From positions 1 through 6,994 of the forward strand of contig JAOUEK010000103.1 in assembly GCA_029858755.1 (NCBI GenBank): a stretch of 6,994 nt of DNA, in the 5' to 3' direction. Positions 1 through 5,266 of the stretch are shown piece after piece. Position numbers and translations under genes: made by a program. A model generated the notes under the pieces. That model ran no database searches. It was not told the origin of the DNA and saw only the letters and a list, made by a program, of their open reading frames with translations. Each line of letters opens with the position of its first letter. Position 1 is the first letter of the stretch. This DNA comes from Thermoleophilia bacterium. Its GTDB lineage: Bacteria > Actinomycetota > Thermoleophilia > Gaiellales > Gaiellaceae.

Positions 1-1
1 G

Positions 2-790
2 AAGGGCCGGTACCCGGCAATCCTCGACGACCCCGAGAAGGGCGCCGCCGCCCGCGAGCTCCTCGGGCACGCCAACGAGCTGCTCGACGAGATCGGGCGC
101 GACGCGCTGTTCGCTCCGAGAGGCGTGTACGGCTTCTGGCCGGCCCAGGCCGCCGGCGACGACATCGTGCTCGACGGCGGCGTCCGCTTCCCCATGCTCC
201 GCCAGCAGTCCGCGCACGGCGACTCACGGCCCAACCGGTCGCTCGCCGACCTGGTGGCGCCGGCGTCGTCCGGGCTCACCGACCACCTCGGCGCGTTCGC
301 CGTCTGCGTGCTCGGCGCCGACGGCCTGGCCGAGCGGTTCCAGGCGGAGCTCGACGACTACCGGGCAATCATGGTCAAGGCGCTCGCCGACCGTCTGGCG
401 GAGGCGTTCGCCGAGTGGCTGCACGAGCGCGCCCGCCGCGAGTGGTACGACGAGGGCGAGCAGCTGAGCGGCGACGAGCTGATCGAGCAGCGCTACCGGG
501 GGATCCGGCCGGCGTTCGGCTATCCGGCCTGCCCGGACCACGAGGAGAAGCGTCGCCTGTTCGCATTGCTCGACGCCGAGCGAGTCGGCCTCGAGTTGAC
601 CGAGACGTGCGCCACGTTGCCGGCGGCGAGCGTCAGCGGCCTCTACTTCGGGCACCCGCAGTCGCGGTACTTCTCCGTCGGTCGGGTCGCCCACGATCAG
701 GTCGTCGACTACGCGGCGCGGTTGGGAGTCGACGTGGCCGAGGCGGAGCGCCGGCTGCGGCCCAACCTCGGCTACGACCCGGTGGGCTAG
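2..790 (+). CDS. metH: Cobalamin-dependent methionine synthase, C-terminal activation domain (5'-partial)
   Basis: Seen: 262 residues are open from the left edge (first full codon at base 2) to TAG at 788-790. The text matches the end of MetH: an AARELL..A..LLDEI segment, then GVYGFWPA, DDYRAIMVKALADRLAEAFAEWLHE in two adjoining blocks around residues 119-142, and RGIRPAFGYPACPDH at about 166-180, the S-adenosylmethionine-binding motif. It ends with ASVSGLYFGHPQSRYFSVG and NLGYDPVG. Known: MetH is a cytosolic enzyme that moves a methyl group from methyl-tetrahydrofolate to homocysteine through methylcobalamin. This last domain uses S-adenosylmethionine to remethylate oxidised cob(II)alamin. 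The homocysteine, folate and cobalamin domains must lie left of the window. Odd: the usual RPAPGYPACP has F in place of the second P. The stop codon doubles as the -10 element of the next gene. Family assignment is very secure; whether the upstream part is intact cannot be seen. Confidence 0.96.
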   Translation, partial: KGRYPAILDDPEKGAAARELLGHANELLDEIGRDALFAPRGVYGFWPAQAAGDDIVLDGGVRFPMLRQQSAHGDSRPNRSLADLVAPASSGLTDHLGAFAVCVLGADGLAERFQAELDDYRAIMVKALADRLAEAFAEWLHERARREWYDEGEQLSGDELIEQRYRGIRPAFGYPACPDHEEKRRLFALLDAERVGLELTETCATLPAASVSGLYFGHPQSRYFSVGRVAHDQVVDYAARLGVDVAEAERRLRPNLGYDPVG

Positions 791-793
791 CGT
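788..793 (+). promoter_or_regulatory. Putative -10 element of a leaderless promoter for the exported protein
   Basis: TAGCGT lies 7 bases before the ATG at 801. The TAG is the metH stop codon. No Shine-Dalgarno-like sequence lies between the hexamer and the ATG, so transcription starting on the A of the ATG is the simplest reading. No clear -35 is visible in the metH coding sequence upstream. The call is inferred from a pattern repeated at three other starts in the window. Confidence 0.55.
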
Positions 794-800
794 TCCCCGT

Positions 801-1457
801 ATGCGGCACCTGTTCGTGGCGCTCGGGCTCGTGATTGCACTGTGTGTCGCGGCGACGGCAGACGCGGGTCGCGGCGATCCGCGCGAGGCGCTGACCAAGG
901 CCGATCAGGCCCGGGCGAAGGCGATGCTGCTGCGCGCGTCCGACCTCGCGCCGGGCTTCGTCGCCCGCCGGTCGAGCGCCGACGCGGACGTCTACTGCGC
1001 CGCGGTCGACGAGTCCGACCTCACGATCACGGGGAAGGCGAGCTCGCCGCAGCACACGCTCGTCGACGCCACCCGCTTCTTCGTGCTGGGGTCGACGGCA
1101 CAGGTCTATCGCACGACGAAACAGGCGAGCACGTCGTGGCGCCGAGGCACGAGCGCCAAGGGCGTCGCGTGCGCGAAGAAGATCTTCGGTGCGCTGCCCG
1201 GTGCGACGCTGCGCTCGTTCCGTGCGCAGTCGTTCCCGAAGGTGGCGCCGAAGACGGTCGCCTACCGGCTGGTCATGGACCTGCAAGCCGCCGGCACGAC
1301 GATCCGCACGTATTCCGACGTGATCGTGCTCGGAGCCGGCCGGGCGCAGGCGGCGCTGTGGATCCTCTCCGGCGGACGGCCGCTCGTCCGCGCAGAGGCA
1401 GTCGCCTTCGCGCGCAAGATCGCGGGGCGCATGGCGACGGCGATGCGCGGCGCCTGA
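801..1457 (+). CDS. Small exported protein of unknown function
   Basis: Seen: 218 residues. The N-terminus is a classic Sec signal peptide: a short MRH basic start, a hydrophobic core at about residues 4-18 (LFVALGLVIALCVAA), and ADA at 20-22 followed by G, a good signal peptidase I site. The mature chain of about 196 residues has exactly two cysteines (C66 and C124), which could form a disulfide outside the cell. The single C15 sits inside the hydrophobic core without a convincing lipobox. There is no further membrane segment. The mature part begins with a helix-prone stretch (about 28-47), then an apparent alpha/beta domain with several Thr/Val-rich strands and a basic C-terminus. I do not recognise the family. 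The general build recalls the extracellular sensor-like domains of actinobacteria (PknH C-terminal type), but I see no diagnostic motif. It starts 10 bp after metH and seems to have its own promoter, so it need not share a function with metH. Confidence 0.8.
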   Translation: MRHLFVALGLVIALCVAATADAGRGDPREALTKADQARAKAMLLRASDLAPGFVARRSSADADVYCAAVDESDLTITGKASSPQHTLVDATRFFVLGSTAQVYRTTKQASTSWRRGTSAKGVACAKKIFGALPGATLRSFRAQSFPKVAPKTVAYRLVMDLQAAGTTIRTYSDVIVLGAGRAQAALWILSGGRPLVRAEAVAFARKIAGRMATAMRGA

Positions 1458-1487
1458 CCGGACACTGGCCGAAGCGGACACGGCCGC
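1458..1487 (+). repeat. Imperfect direct repeat with weak hairpin after the exported-protein gene
   Basis: Two copies of a GGACAC(T)GGCCG unit lie at 1460-1471 and 1476-1486, directly after the TGA at 1455-1457. GGCCG at 1467-1471 can pair with CGGCC at 1481-1485 around a 9-base loop. The stem is short and has no T-tract, so it is a weak terminator candidate at best. The ten bases CGGACACGGC at 1475-1484 recur at 5223-5232 in the strong hairpin after ilvA. Confidence 0.35.
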
Positions 1488-1519
1488 AAGAGCGACTCGT
1501 CTCTCACCGGGGCGGGTGC

Positions 1520-1525
1520 TAGCGT
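1520..1525 (+). promoter_or_regulatory. Putative -10 element of a leaderless promoter for the MFS gene
   Basis: TAGCGT is identical to the hexamer at 788 and lies 6 bases before the GTG at 1532. No Shine-Dalgarno sequence sits at the normal distance; the nearest G-rich run (GGGGCGGG, 1509-1516) is too far upstream and ends before the hexamer. A weak -35 candidate, TCGTCT at 1497-1502, gives a 17-base spacer but matches the consensus poorly. The element supports GTG 1532 as the true start. Confidence 0.55.
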
Positions 1526-1531
1526 CCGCTC

Positions 1532-2893
1532 GTGCCCGAGCGCACGACTGGCCGTCTGACGTTGCTCCGCCGACACCGCCCGTTCCGGCTGCTCTTCCTG
1601 GCCACGGCGGGCTCCGCCGTCGGCACCTACCTCGCTGCGCTCGCGCTCTCCGTCGACATCTTCGACCGGACCGGCTCGGGGCGCTGGCTCGCCGCGCTCC
1701 TGATCGCCGACTTCCTGCCGATCGTGGTGATCGGCCTCCTGCTGGGGCCGCTGATCGATCGTCTGCAGCGTCGACGCTTGATGATCGCCTCCGACCTCGT
1801 GCGCCTCGGCGTCTTCGCCGCATTGCCGTTCGTCCACGATCCGGTCGCGATCGTCGCCCTGGCGGGCGTCAACGGGATCGCCACGGGGTTCTTCCGTCCC
1901 GCCGTGTGGGCGGGTGTCCCCAACCTGGTCGACGACGAGGAGCTCGAAGACGCGAACGCGATGCTGTCGACCGTCGAGCACCTGGCCTGGGTGCTCGGCC
2001 CGGTCGTCGCCGGCGCCATGCTCGCCGCGTCCGGGCCCGGCCTCGCCTACGGCGTCAACGCGGTCACCTTCCTCGTCTCCGCCCTCCTCGTGGCGCGGAT
2101 CCCCGCGCGGGCGCTGCAGTCGGAGCAGTCGCTCTCCCGCGGCCACTGGAGCGATGTCCGTGACGGGCTCGGGCTCGTCCTCGGCTCGCGCTCGCTGCTC
2201 ACGGTGCTGCTCGTGTGGAACACGGCGGCCGTCGCCACAGCCGGCGTCAACGTGGCCGAGGTCGTGTTCGCGAAGGACGACCTCGGCTCGGGCAACGTCG
2301 GGCTCGGCTTCCTCGTCGCCGCCACCGGCGTCGGCCTCGTGATCGGCAGCTTCTTCTCGTCGGCGGCGCTCGGCCGCTTCGGCATGACCCGCGTGTACGG
2401 AGGCGCGCTCGCGCTGATGGGCGTCGGCTTCGGCGCCGCCTCGGCAGCTCCCACGATCGCCGTCGCCGCGGTGCTCGCCGGCGTGGCCACGATCGGCAAC
2501 GGCGCGGCCATCGTCTGCAACCAGGTGCTCGTCCAGCGCGGCGCGCCCGACCGCATGCGCGGCCGTGCGCTCGCGGTGCTCATGAGCACCTACTACGCGA
2601 CCCTCGGCCTGGGGATGGCCGGCGCCGGAATCCTCACCGACGTCGCCGGAGCGCGGACGACGTGGGCACTCGCAGGGTGCGTGTACCTCGTCGCGTCGCT
2701 CGTCGCGTTCCCGATGACACGGCGCGTGCGCGCCGAGGCCGAGGAGCGGATCGGGCTGCGGCCCGTCGCTCGGACAGCCGGCGTGCAGCGAATCCAGGCG
2801 CTCATGCTCGAGATCGAGCAGGCGCACATGCGGGAGGCGGCGCAGCGACCCCGCAAGCTCCCGTACATCCCTCGCCGCCGCGCCAGCGGGTAG
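1532..2893 (+). CDS. MFS transporter, MFS_3 / EntS-like exporter type
   Basis: Seen: 453 residues, mostly hydrophobic, with a helix pattern fitting 12 transmembrane segments. TM1 is about residues 18-41 and TM2 about 53-71. The loop after TM2 carries GPLIDRLQRRR at 72-82, the MFS motif A between TM2 and TM3. FFRPAVWAGVPNLV and ANAMLSTVEHLAWVLGPVVAG follow in TM4-TM5, a signature common in the MFS_3 group (enterobactin exporter EntS and macrolide-efflux-like proteins). The second half repeats the plan, with RMRGRALAV (about 339-347) standing where the half-repeat of motif A is expected. Known: such proteins are inner-membrane, proton-driven exporters of small molecules. The substrate cannot be read from sequence. 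Odd: the last 50 residues form a charged, probably helical cytoplasmic tail ending in basic, proline-containing sequence. GTG was chosen as start because it sits 6 bases after the TAGCGT element and just before a basic N-terminus (RRHRPFR). No adjacent biosynthetic or regulator gene suggests a cargo. Confidence 0.9.
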   Translation: MPERTTGRLTLLRRHRPFRLLFLATAGSAVGTYLAALALSVDIFDRTGSGRWLAALLIADFLPIVVIGLLLGPLIDRLQRRRLMIASDLVRLGVFAALPFVHDPVAIVALAGVNGIATGFFRPAVWAGVPNLVDDEELEDANAMLSTVEHLAWVLGPVVAGAMLAASGPGLAYGVNAVTFLVSALLVARIPARALQSEQSLSRGHWSDVRDGLGLVLGSRSLLTVLLVWNTAAVATAGVNVAEVVFAKDDLGSGNVGLGFLVAATGVGLVIGSFFSSAALGRFGMTRVYGGALALMGVGFGAASAAPTIAVAAVLAGVATIGNGAAIVCNQVLVQRGAPDRMRGRALAVLMSTYYATLGLGMAGAGILTDVAGARTTWALAGCVYLVASLVAFPMTRRVRAEAEERIGLRPVARTAGVQRIQALMLEIEQAHMREAAQRPRKLPYIPRRRASG

Positions 2894-2901
2894 CGGCCGC
2901 A

Positions 2902-2930
2902 GAGCTCGGTCGAGCCGCTCGGTGTAGCTC
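2902..2930 (+). other. Imperfect inverted repeat after the MFS gene
   Basis: GAGCT (2902-2906) pairs with AGCTC (2926-2930), and inside it CGAG (2911-2914) pairs with CTCG (2918-2921) around a 3-base loop. Two G-T wobbles extend the inner stem and an internal mismatch separates the two stems. It begins 8 bases after the MFS stop codon and could be a weak terminator. There is no T-tract, and chance pairing in such GC-rich DNA is common. Confidence 0.3.
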
Positions 2931-2982
2931 CGGGTGCGCGGCAGCGTCCCCGTCTGCAGGGGTTGCCGCGGGTCGGTGCCCG

Positions 2983-3005
2983 CCTGCGGGTGTCGGCCCT
3001 GCGGG
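2983..3005 (+). repeat. Direct repeat CCTGCGGG upstream of meaB
   Basis: CCTGCGGG occurs at 2983-2990 and again at 2998-3005, 15 bases apart. Each copy is preceded by a TCGG-containing stretch, which suggests a small local duplication. The second copy ends 4 bases before the TAGGCT element, placing both copies in the -10 to -40 region of the presumed meaB promoter. They could be a tandem operator, but chance duplication is equally possible. Confidence 0.3.
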
Positions 3006-3009
3006 AAAG

Positions 3010-3015
3010 TAGGCT
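3010..3015 (+). promoter_or_regulatory. Putative -10 element of a leaderless promoter for meaB-ilvA
   Basis: TAGGCT lies 6 bases before the ATG at 3022. An in-frame GTG at 3019 directly precedes this ATG but is only 3 bases from the hexamer, too close for a transcription start. The element therefore favours ATG 3022 as the start. No convincing -35 was found. Confidence 0.55.
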
Positions 3016-3021
3016 GCGGTG

Positions 3022-4002
3022 ATGCGAAAGCGTTGGACGCATGACGAGCTCGTGGCCGGCGTGCTCGCCGACGACCGGCGTGCGCTTGCTCGCGCCATCT
3101 CGCTCGTGGAGAACCGCGATCCGGAGGCGGAGCGCATCGTGCGCGAGCTGTACCCGAGGACTGGAAGCGCCTACGCCGTGGGCGTGACGGGGCCGCCGGG
3201 CGTCGGCAAGTCGTCGCTGATCGGCGCGCTCGTGCGCGAGGTGCGCGGTGCCGGACTCACCGTCGGCGTGGTGTCGGTCGACCCGTCGAGCCCGTTCACG
3301 CAGGGCGCGCTGCTCGGCGACCGGATCCGCCTCAGCGACCACTTCCTGGATCCGGGTGTCTTCATCCGCTCGATGGGCACGCGCGGCCACCTCGGCGGGT
3401 TGGCCGAGGCGACGCTGCAGACGCTGCTCCTGCTCGACGCGGCCGGTCGTGACGTCGTCTTCCTCGAGACGGTCGGCACCGGGCAGAGCGAGGTCGAGGT
3501 GATCGGCATCGCCGACGTCGTGCTGCTCGTGCTGATGCCCGGCTCCGGGGACAGCGTCCAGGCGCTGAAGGCGGGGATCATGGAGATCCCCGACGTGATC
3601 GCCGTCAACAAGATGGATCACCCCGGGGCGACGACGATGGTCGCGGAGGTGCGCTCGATCGTCGCGCTCGATCCCGACAGGGATCGCCGCCCCCCGATCC
3701 TGCTCACCGAGGCGGTGCGCGGAGAGGGCGTCGCGGAGCTGTGGCAGGAGCTCGAGCGTCGGCGCGACGCGCTGCACGGAGACGGCCGGCTCGAGGAGCG
3801 GCGGCGACGGAACCTCCGTGGTGAGGTCGTCTCCGTGGCTGCCGCCCGCGCGCGCGAGCGCATCGAGCGCGCGCTCACGACGGACGCTCGGCTCGTCGGG
3901 CTGCTGGAGGAGGTGCAGCGGCGCGAGACCGACCCGCTGACCGTGGTCGGAGCCCTGCTCGACGAGGTGCTGGGCACGGATCGTGCGGCCGACGCCGTCT
4001 GA
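3022..4002 (+). CDS. meaB: Methylmalonyl-CoA mutase-associated GTPase MeaB
   Basis: Seen: 326 residues from ATG 3022, about the usual MeaB length. A helical N-terminus (about 7-45) leads to the G domain. The Walker A/P-loop is GPPGVGKSS at 57-65. VDPSSPFTQGALLGDRIR spans 86-103. RGHLGGLAEAT follows at 121-131. The Walker B/switch region ETVGTGQSE is at 149-157, PGSGDSVQALKAGIMEIPDV at 173-192, and the base-specifying NKMD at 196-199. A charged, helical C-terminal dimerisation arm starts at about 250. Known: MeaB is a cytosolic G3E-type P-loop GTPase that gates loading of adenosylcobalamin into methylmalonyl-CoA mutase and protects the mutase from inactivation. Older databases label the family ArgK/LAO transport ATPase. 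Small departures: Q94 in TQGA where G is usual, and NKMD rather than NKAD. The mutase itself is not in the window. The last 20 bp overlap the threonine ammonia-lyase gene, so the two are very likely cotranscribed. Confidence 0.95.
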   Translation: MRKRWTHDELVAGVLADDRRALARAISLVENRDPEAERIVRELYPRTGSAYAVGVTGPPGVGKSSLIGALVREVRGAGLTVGVVSVDPSSPFTQGALLGDRIRLSDHFLDPGVFIRSMGTRGHLGGLAEATLQTLLLLDAAGRDVVFLETVGTGQSEVEVIGIADVVLLVLMPGSGDSVQALKAGIMEIPDVIAVNKMDHPGATTMVAEVRSIVALDPDRDRRPPILLTEAVRGEGVAELWQELERRRDALHGDGRLEERRRRNLRGEVVSVAAARARERIERALTTDARLVGLLEEVQRRETDPLTVVGALLDEVLGTDRAADAV

Positions 4003-5170
4003 CCTCCGCGCGGCGCGGGAGCGGCTCGCCGGCGTTGCCCGGGAGACGCCGCTCTACCCGTCGGAAACGCTGTCACGCCTGACCGGGCGCCCCGTGCTGT
4101 TGAAGGCCGAGAACCTCCAGCGGACGGGCTCCTTCAAGATCCGGGGCGCCTACAACACGATCGCGCAGCTGTCCGGGGCGGAGCGCGGGGCCGGCGTGGT
4201 CACCGCCAGCGCCGGCAACCACGGTCAGGCCGTCGCGTGGGCTGCGAGGGAGGCTGGGATCCCCGCCACGATCGTCGTGCCCGAGGGCGCGCCGATGGCG
4301 AAGGTGGAGGCGGCGCGCGGGTACGGGGCGACCGTCGTGCACGCGGGGGAGATGTTCGACGAGGCAGTCGCGGCGGCGCGTTCCTACGAGGCGGAGACCG
4401 GGGCCACGTTCGTCCACGCGTTCGAGGACCCACGTGTTGTCGCGGGGCAGGGGACGCTCGGCCTGGAGCTCGCGCAGCAGCTGCCGGAGGGGCCGGGTGT
4501 GGTCGTGATTCCCGTCGGCGGCGGGGGCCTCGCCGCCGGGATCGCGATCGCCCTCAGGGAGCAGCGTCCCGAGCTCCGCCTGGTCGGCGTGCAGGCGAGC
4601 GCGTGCGCCCCGTACGCGGGGCTCGCGCCCGCGGGCGCGACGATCGCCGACGGCATCGCCGTGAAGCACCCCGGGGAGCTGGCGGGCTCGATCGTCCGGG
4701 AGCTGATCGACGACGTCGTCGTCGCGGACGACGAGGAGATCTCCCAGGCGATCGTGCTCCTGCTCGAGCGGTCGAAGCTCGTGGTCGAGGGCGCCGGCGC
4801 GGCCCCGGTCGCCGCGCTGCTCGCGGGGCGCTGCGGCGGCGACGGCTTCGTGTGTGCGGTCCTCGCCGGCGGGAACATCGACGCGACGACGCTGATCTCG
4901 GTCGTCCGCTTCGGGCTCACCCTCTCCGGTCGCTACCTCGTCGTCAAGATCCTCATCCCGGACCGGCCGGGCCAGCTCGCAAGGATCGTCGGCGTAATCG
5001 GCGACGAGCGCGCGAACGTGATCGCCGTCACGCACCACCGCGAGGGCCGGAGCATCGGCGTGCTCGAGACCGAGGCCGAGCTGACGCTCGAGACCCGTGG
5101 CGAGGAGCACTCCCAGCGCGTGATCCGCTCGCTCACCGCCGCCGGGTTCACGGTCGAGCGGCTCCGGTGA
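3983..5170 (+). CDS. ilvA: Threonine ammonia-lyase (threonine dehydratase) with C-terminal ACT domain
   Basis: Seen: 395 residues. The fold-type II PLP domain shows the Schiff-base lysine K52 in RTGSFKIRGAYN (47-58), the substrate loop SAGNHGQ (76-82), FVHAFEDPRVVAGQGTLGLE (143-162), and the phosphate-binding tetraglycine loop G179-G182. AGGNID at 295-300 closes the catalytic part. An ACT domain follows at about 318-395 with IPDRPGQLARIV and a HHREGRS turn. Known: the enzyme is cytosolic and converts L-threonine to 2-oxobutyrate and ammonia. This short form with one ACT domain is closer to the catabolic TdcB-like group than to the about 510-residue E. coli IlvA, so feedback by isoleucine cannot be assumed. 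The ilvA symbol follows common annotation; tdcB would be an equal choice. GTG 3983 is the only plausible start: it lies inside meaB, and the next downstream candidates would delete conserved N-terminal sequence. No TAGNNT element precedes it. Odd: A295 stands where most relatives have Ser, Thr or Cys. Confidence 0.93.
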   Translation: MRPTPSDLRAARERLAGVARETPLYPSETLSRLTGRPVLLKAENLQRTGSFKIRGAYNTIAQLSGAERGAGVVTASAGNHGQAVAWAAREAGIPATIVVPEGAPMAKVEAARGYGATVVHAGEMFDEAVAAARSYEAETGATFVHAFEDPRVVAGQGTLGLELAQQLPEGPGVVVIPVGGGGLAAGIAIALREQRPELRLVGVQASACAPYAGLAPAGATIADGIAVKHPGELAGSIVRELIDDVVVADDEEISQAIVLLLERSKLVVEGAGAAPVAALLAGRCGGDGFVCAVLAGGNIDATTLISVVRFGLTLSGRYLVVKILIPDRPGQLARIVGVIGDERANVIAVTHHREGRSIGVLETEAELTLETRGEEHSQRVIRSLTAAGFTVERLR

Positions 5171-5204
5171 CGGAGAACGAGGCGTAGCGCGGAAGCCTAG
5201 CGCC

Positions 5205-5232
5205 GCCGTGTCCGACCCCAGTCGGACACGGC
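5205..5232 (+). terminator. Perfect 12-bp hairpin after ilvA, probable terminator
   Basis: GCCGTGTCCGAC at 5205-5216 is fully complementary to GTCGGACACGGC at 5221-5232, with a CCCA loop. The stem is GC-rich and is followed by TTTGAT, a very short T run. It starts 34 bases after the ilvA stop and ends 22 bases before the -10 element of the cyclase gene. This position fits termination of meaB-ilvA. The lack of a real T-tract is usual for high-GC actinobacterial terminators, but an operator palindrome upstream of the cyclase promoter is an alternative reading. Confidence 0.7.
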
Positions 5233-5254
5233 TTTGATCGCTCCGGCCCGGCAC

Positions 5255-5260
5255 TAGACT
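5255..5260 (+). promoter_or_regulatory. Putative -10 element of a leaderless promoter for the cyclase-ATPase gene
   Basis: TAGACT lies 6 bases before ATG 5267. No Shine-Dalgarno sequence separates them. TTTGAT at 5233-5238 could serve as a -35 with a 16-base spacer; it directly abuts the hairpin, so its TTT may have a double use. This is the best match among the four elements to the actinobacterial TANNNT consensus. Confidence 0.6.
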
Positions 5261-5266
5261 CGGCGC

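Noticed and set aside
633..1823. Minus-strand open frame of 396 codons across metH, the exported protein and the MFS gene
   Set aside because: It crosses three plus-strand genes and two intergenic regions, and is extremely Arg-rich. No plausible start context or family resemblance.
1262..2827. Minus-strand open frame of 521 codons opposite the MFS gene
   Set aside because: The translation is a repetitive His/Arg/Glu/Asp-rich string with no domain, while the plus strand encodes a clear membrane transporter. It is a composition shadow.
2941..2968. Possible hairpin GGCA..CCCC / GGGG..TGCC upstream of meaB, considered as a riboswitch or terminator
   Set aside because: The stems are only 4 bp each with an asymmetric internal loop. 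No cobalamin-riboswitch features (B12 box) were seen, and a leaderless meaB transcript would leave no room for a 5' UTR riboswitch.
3019..3021. GTG as the start of meaB
   Set aside because: ATG follows immediately in frame and has the same 6-base spacing from the TAGNNT element as the other starts; the GTG is too close to the hexamer.
5197..5210. TAGCGC followed by GTG at 5208, as another leaderless start between ilvA and the cyclase
   Set aside because: The hexamer lacks the conserved final T, no meaningful open frame follows, and the GTG lies inside the hairpin stem.
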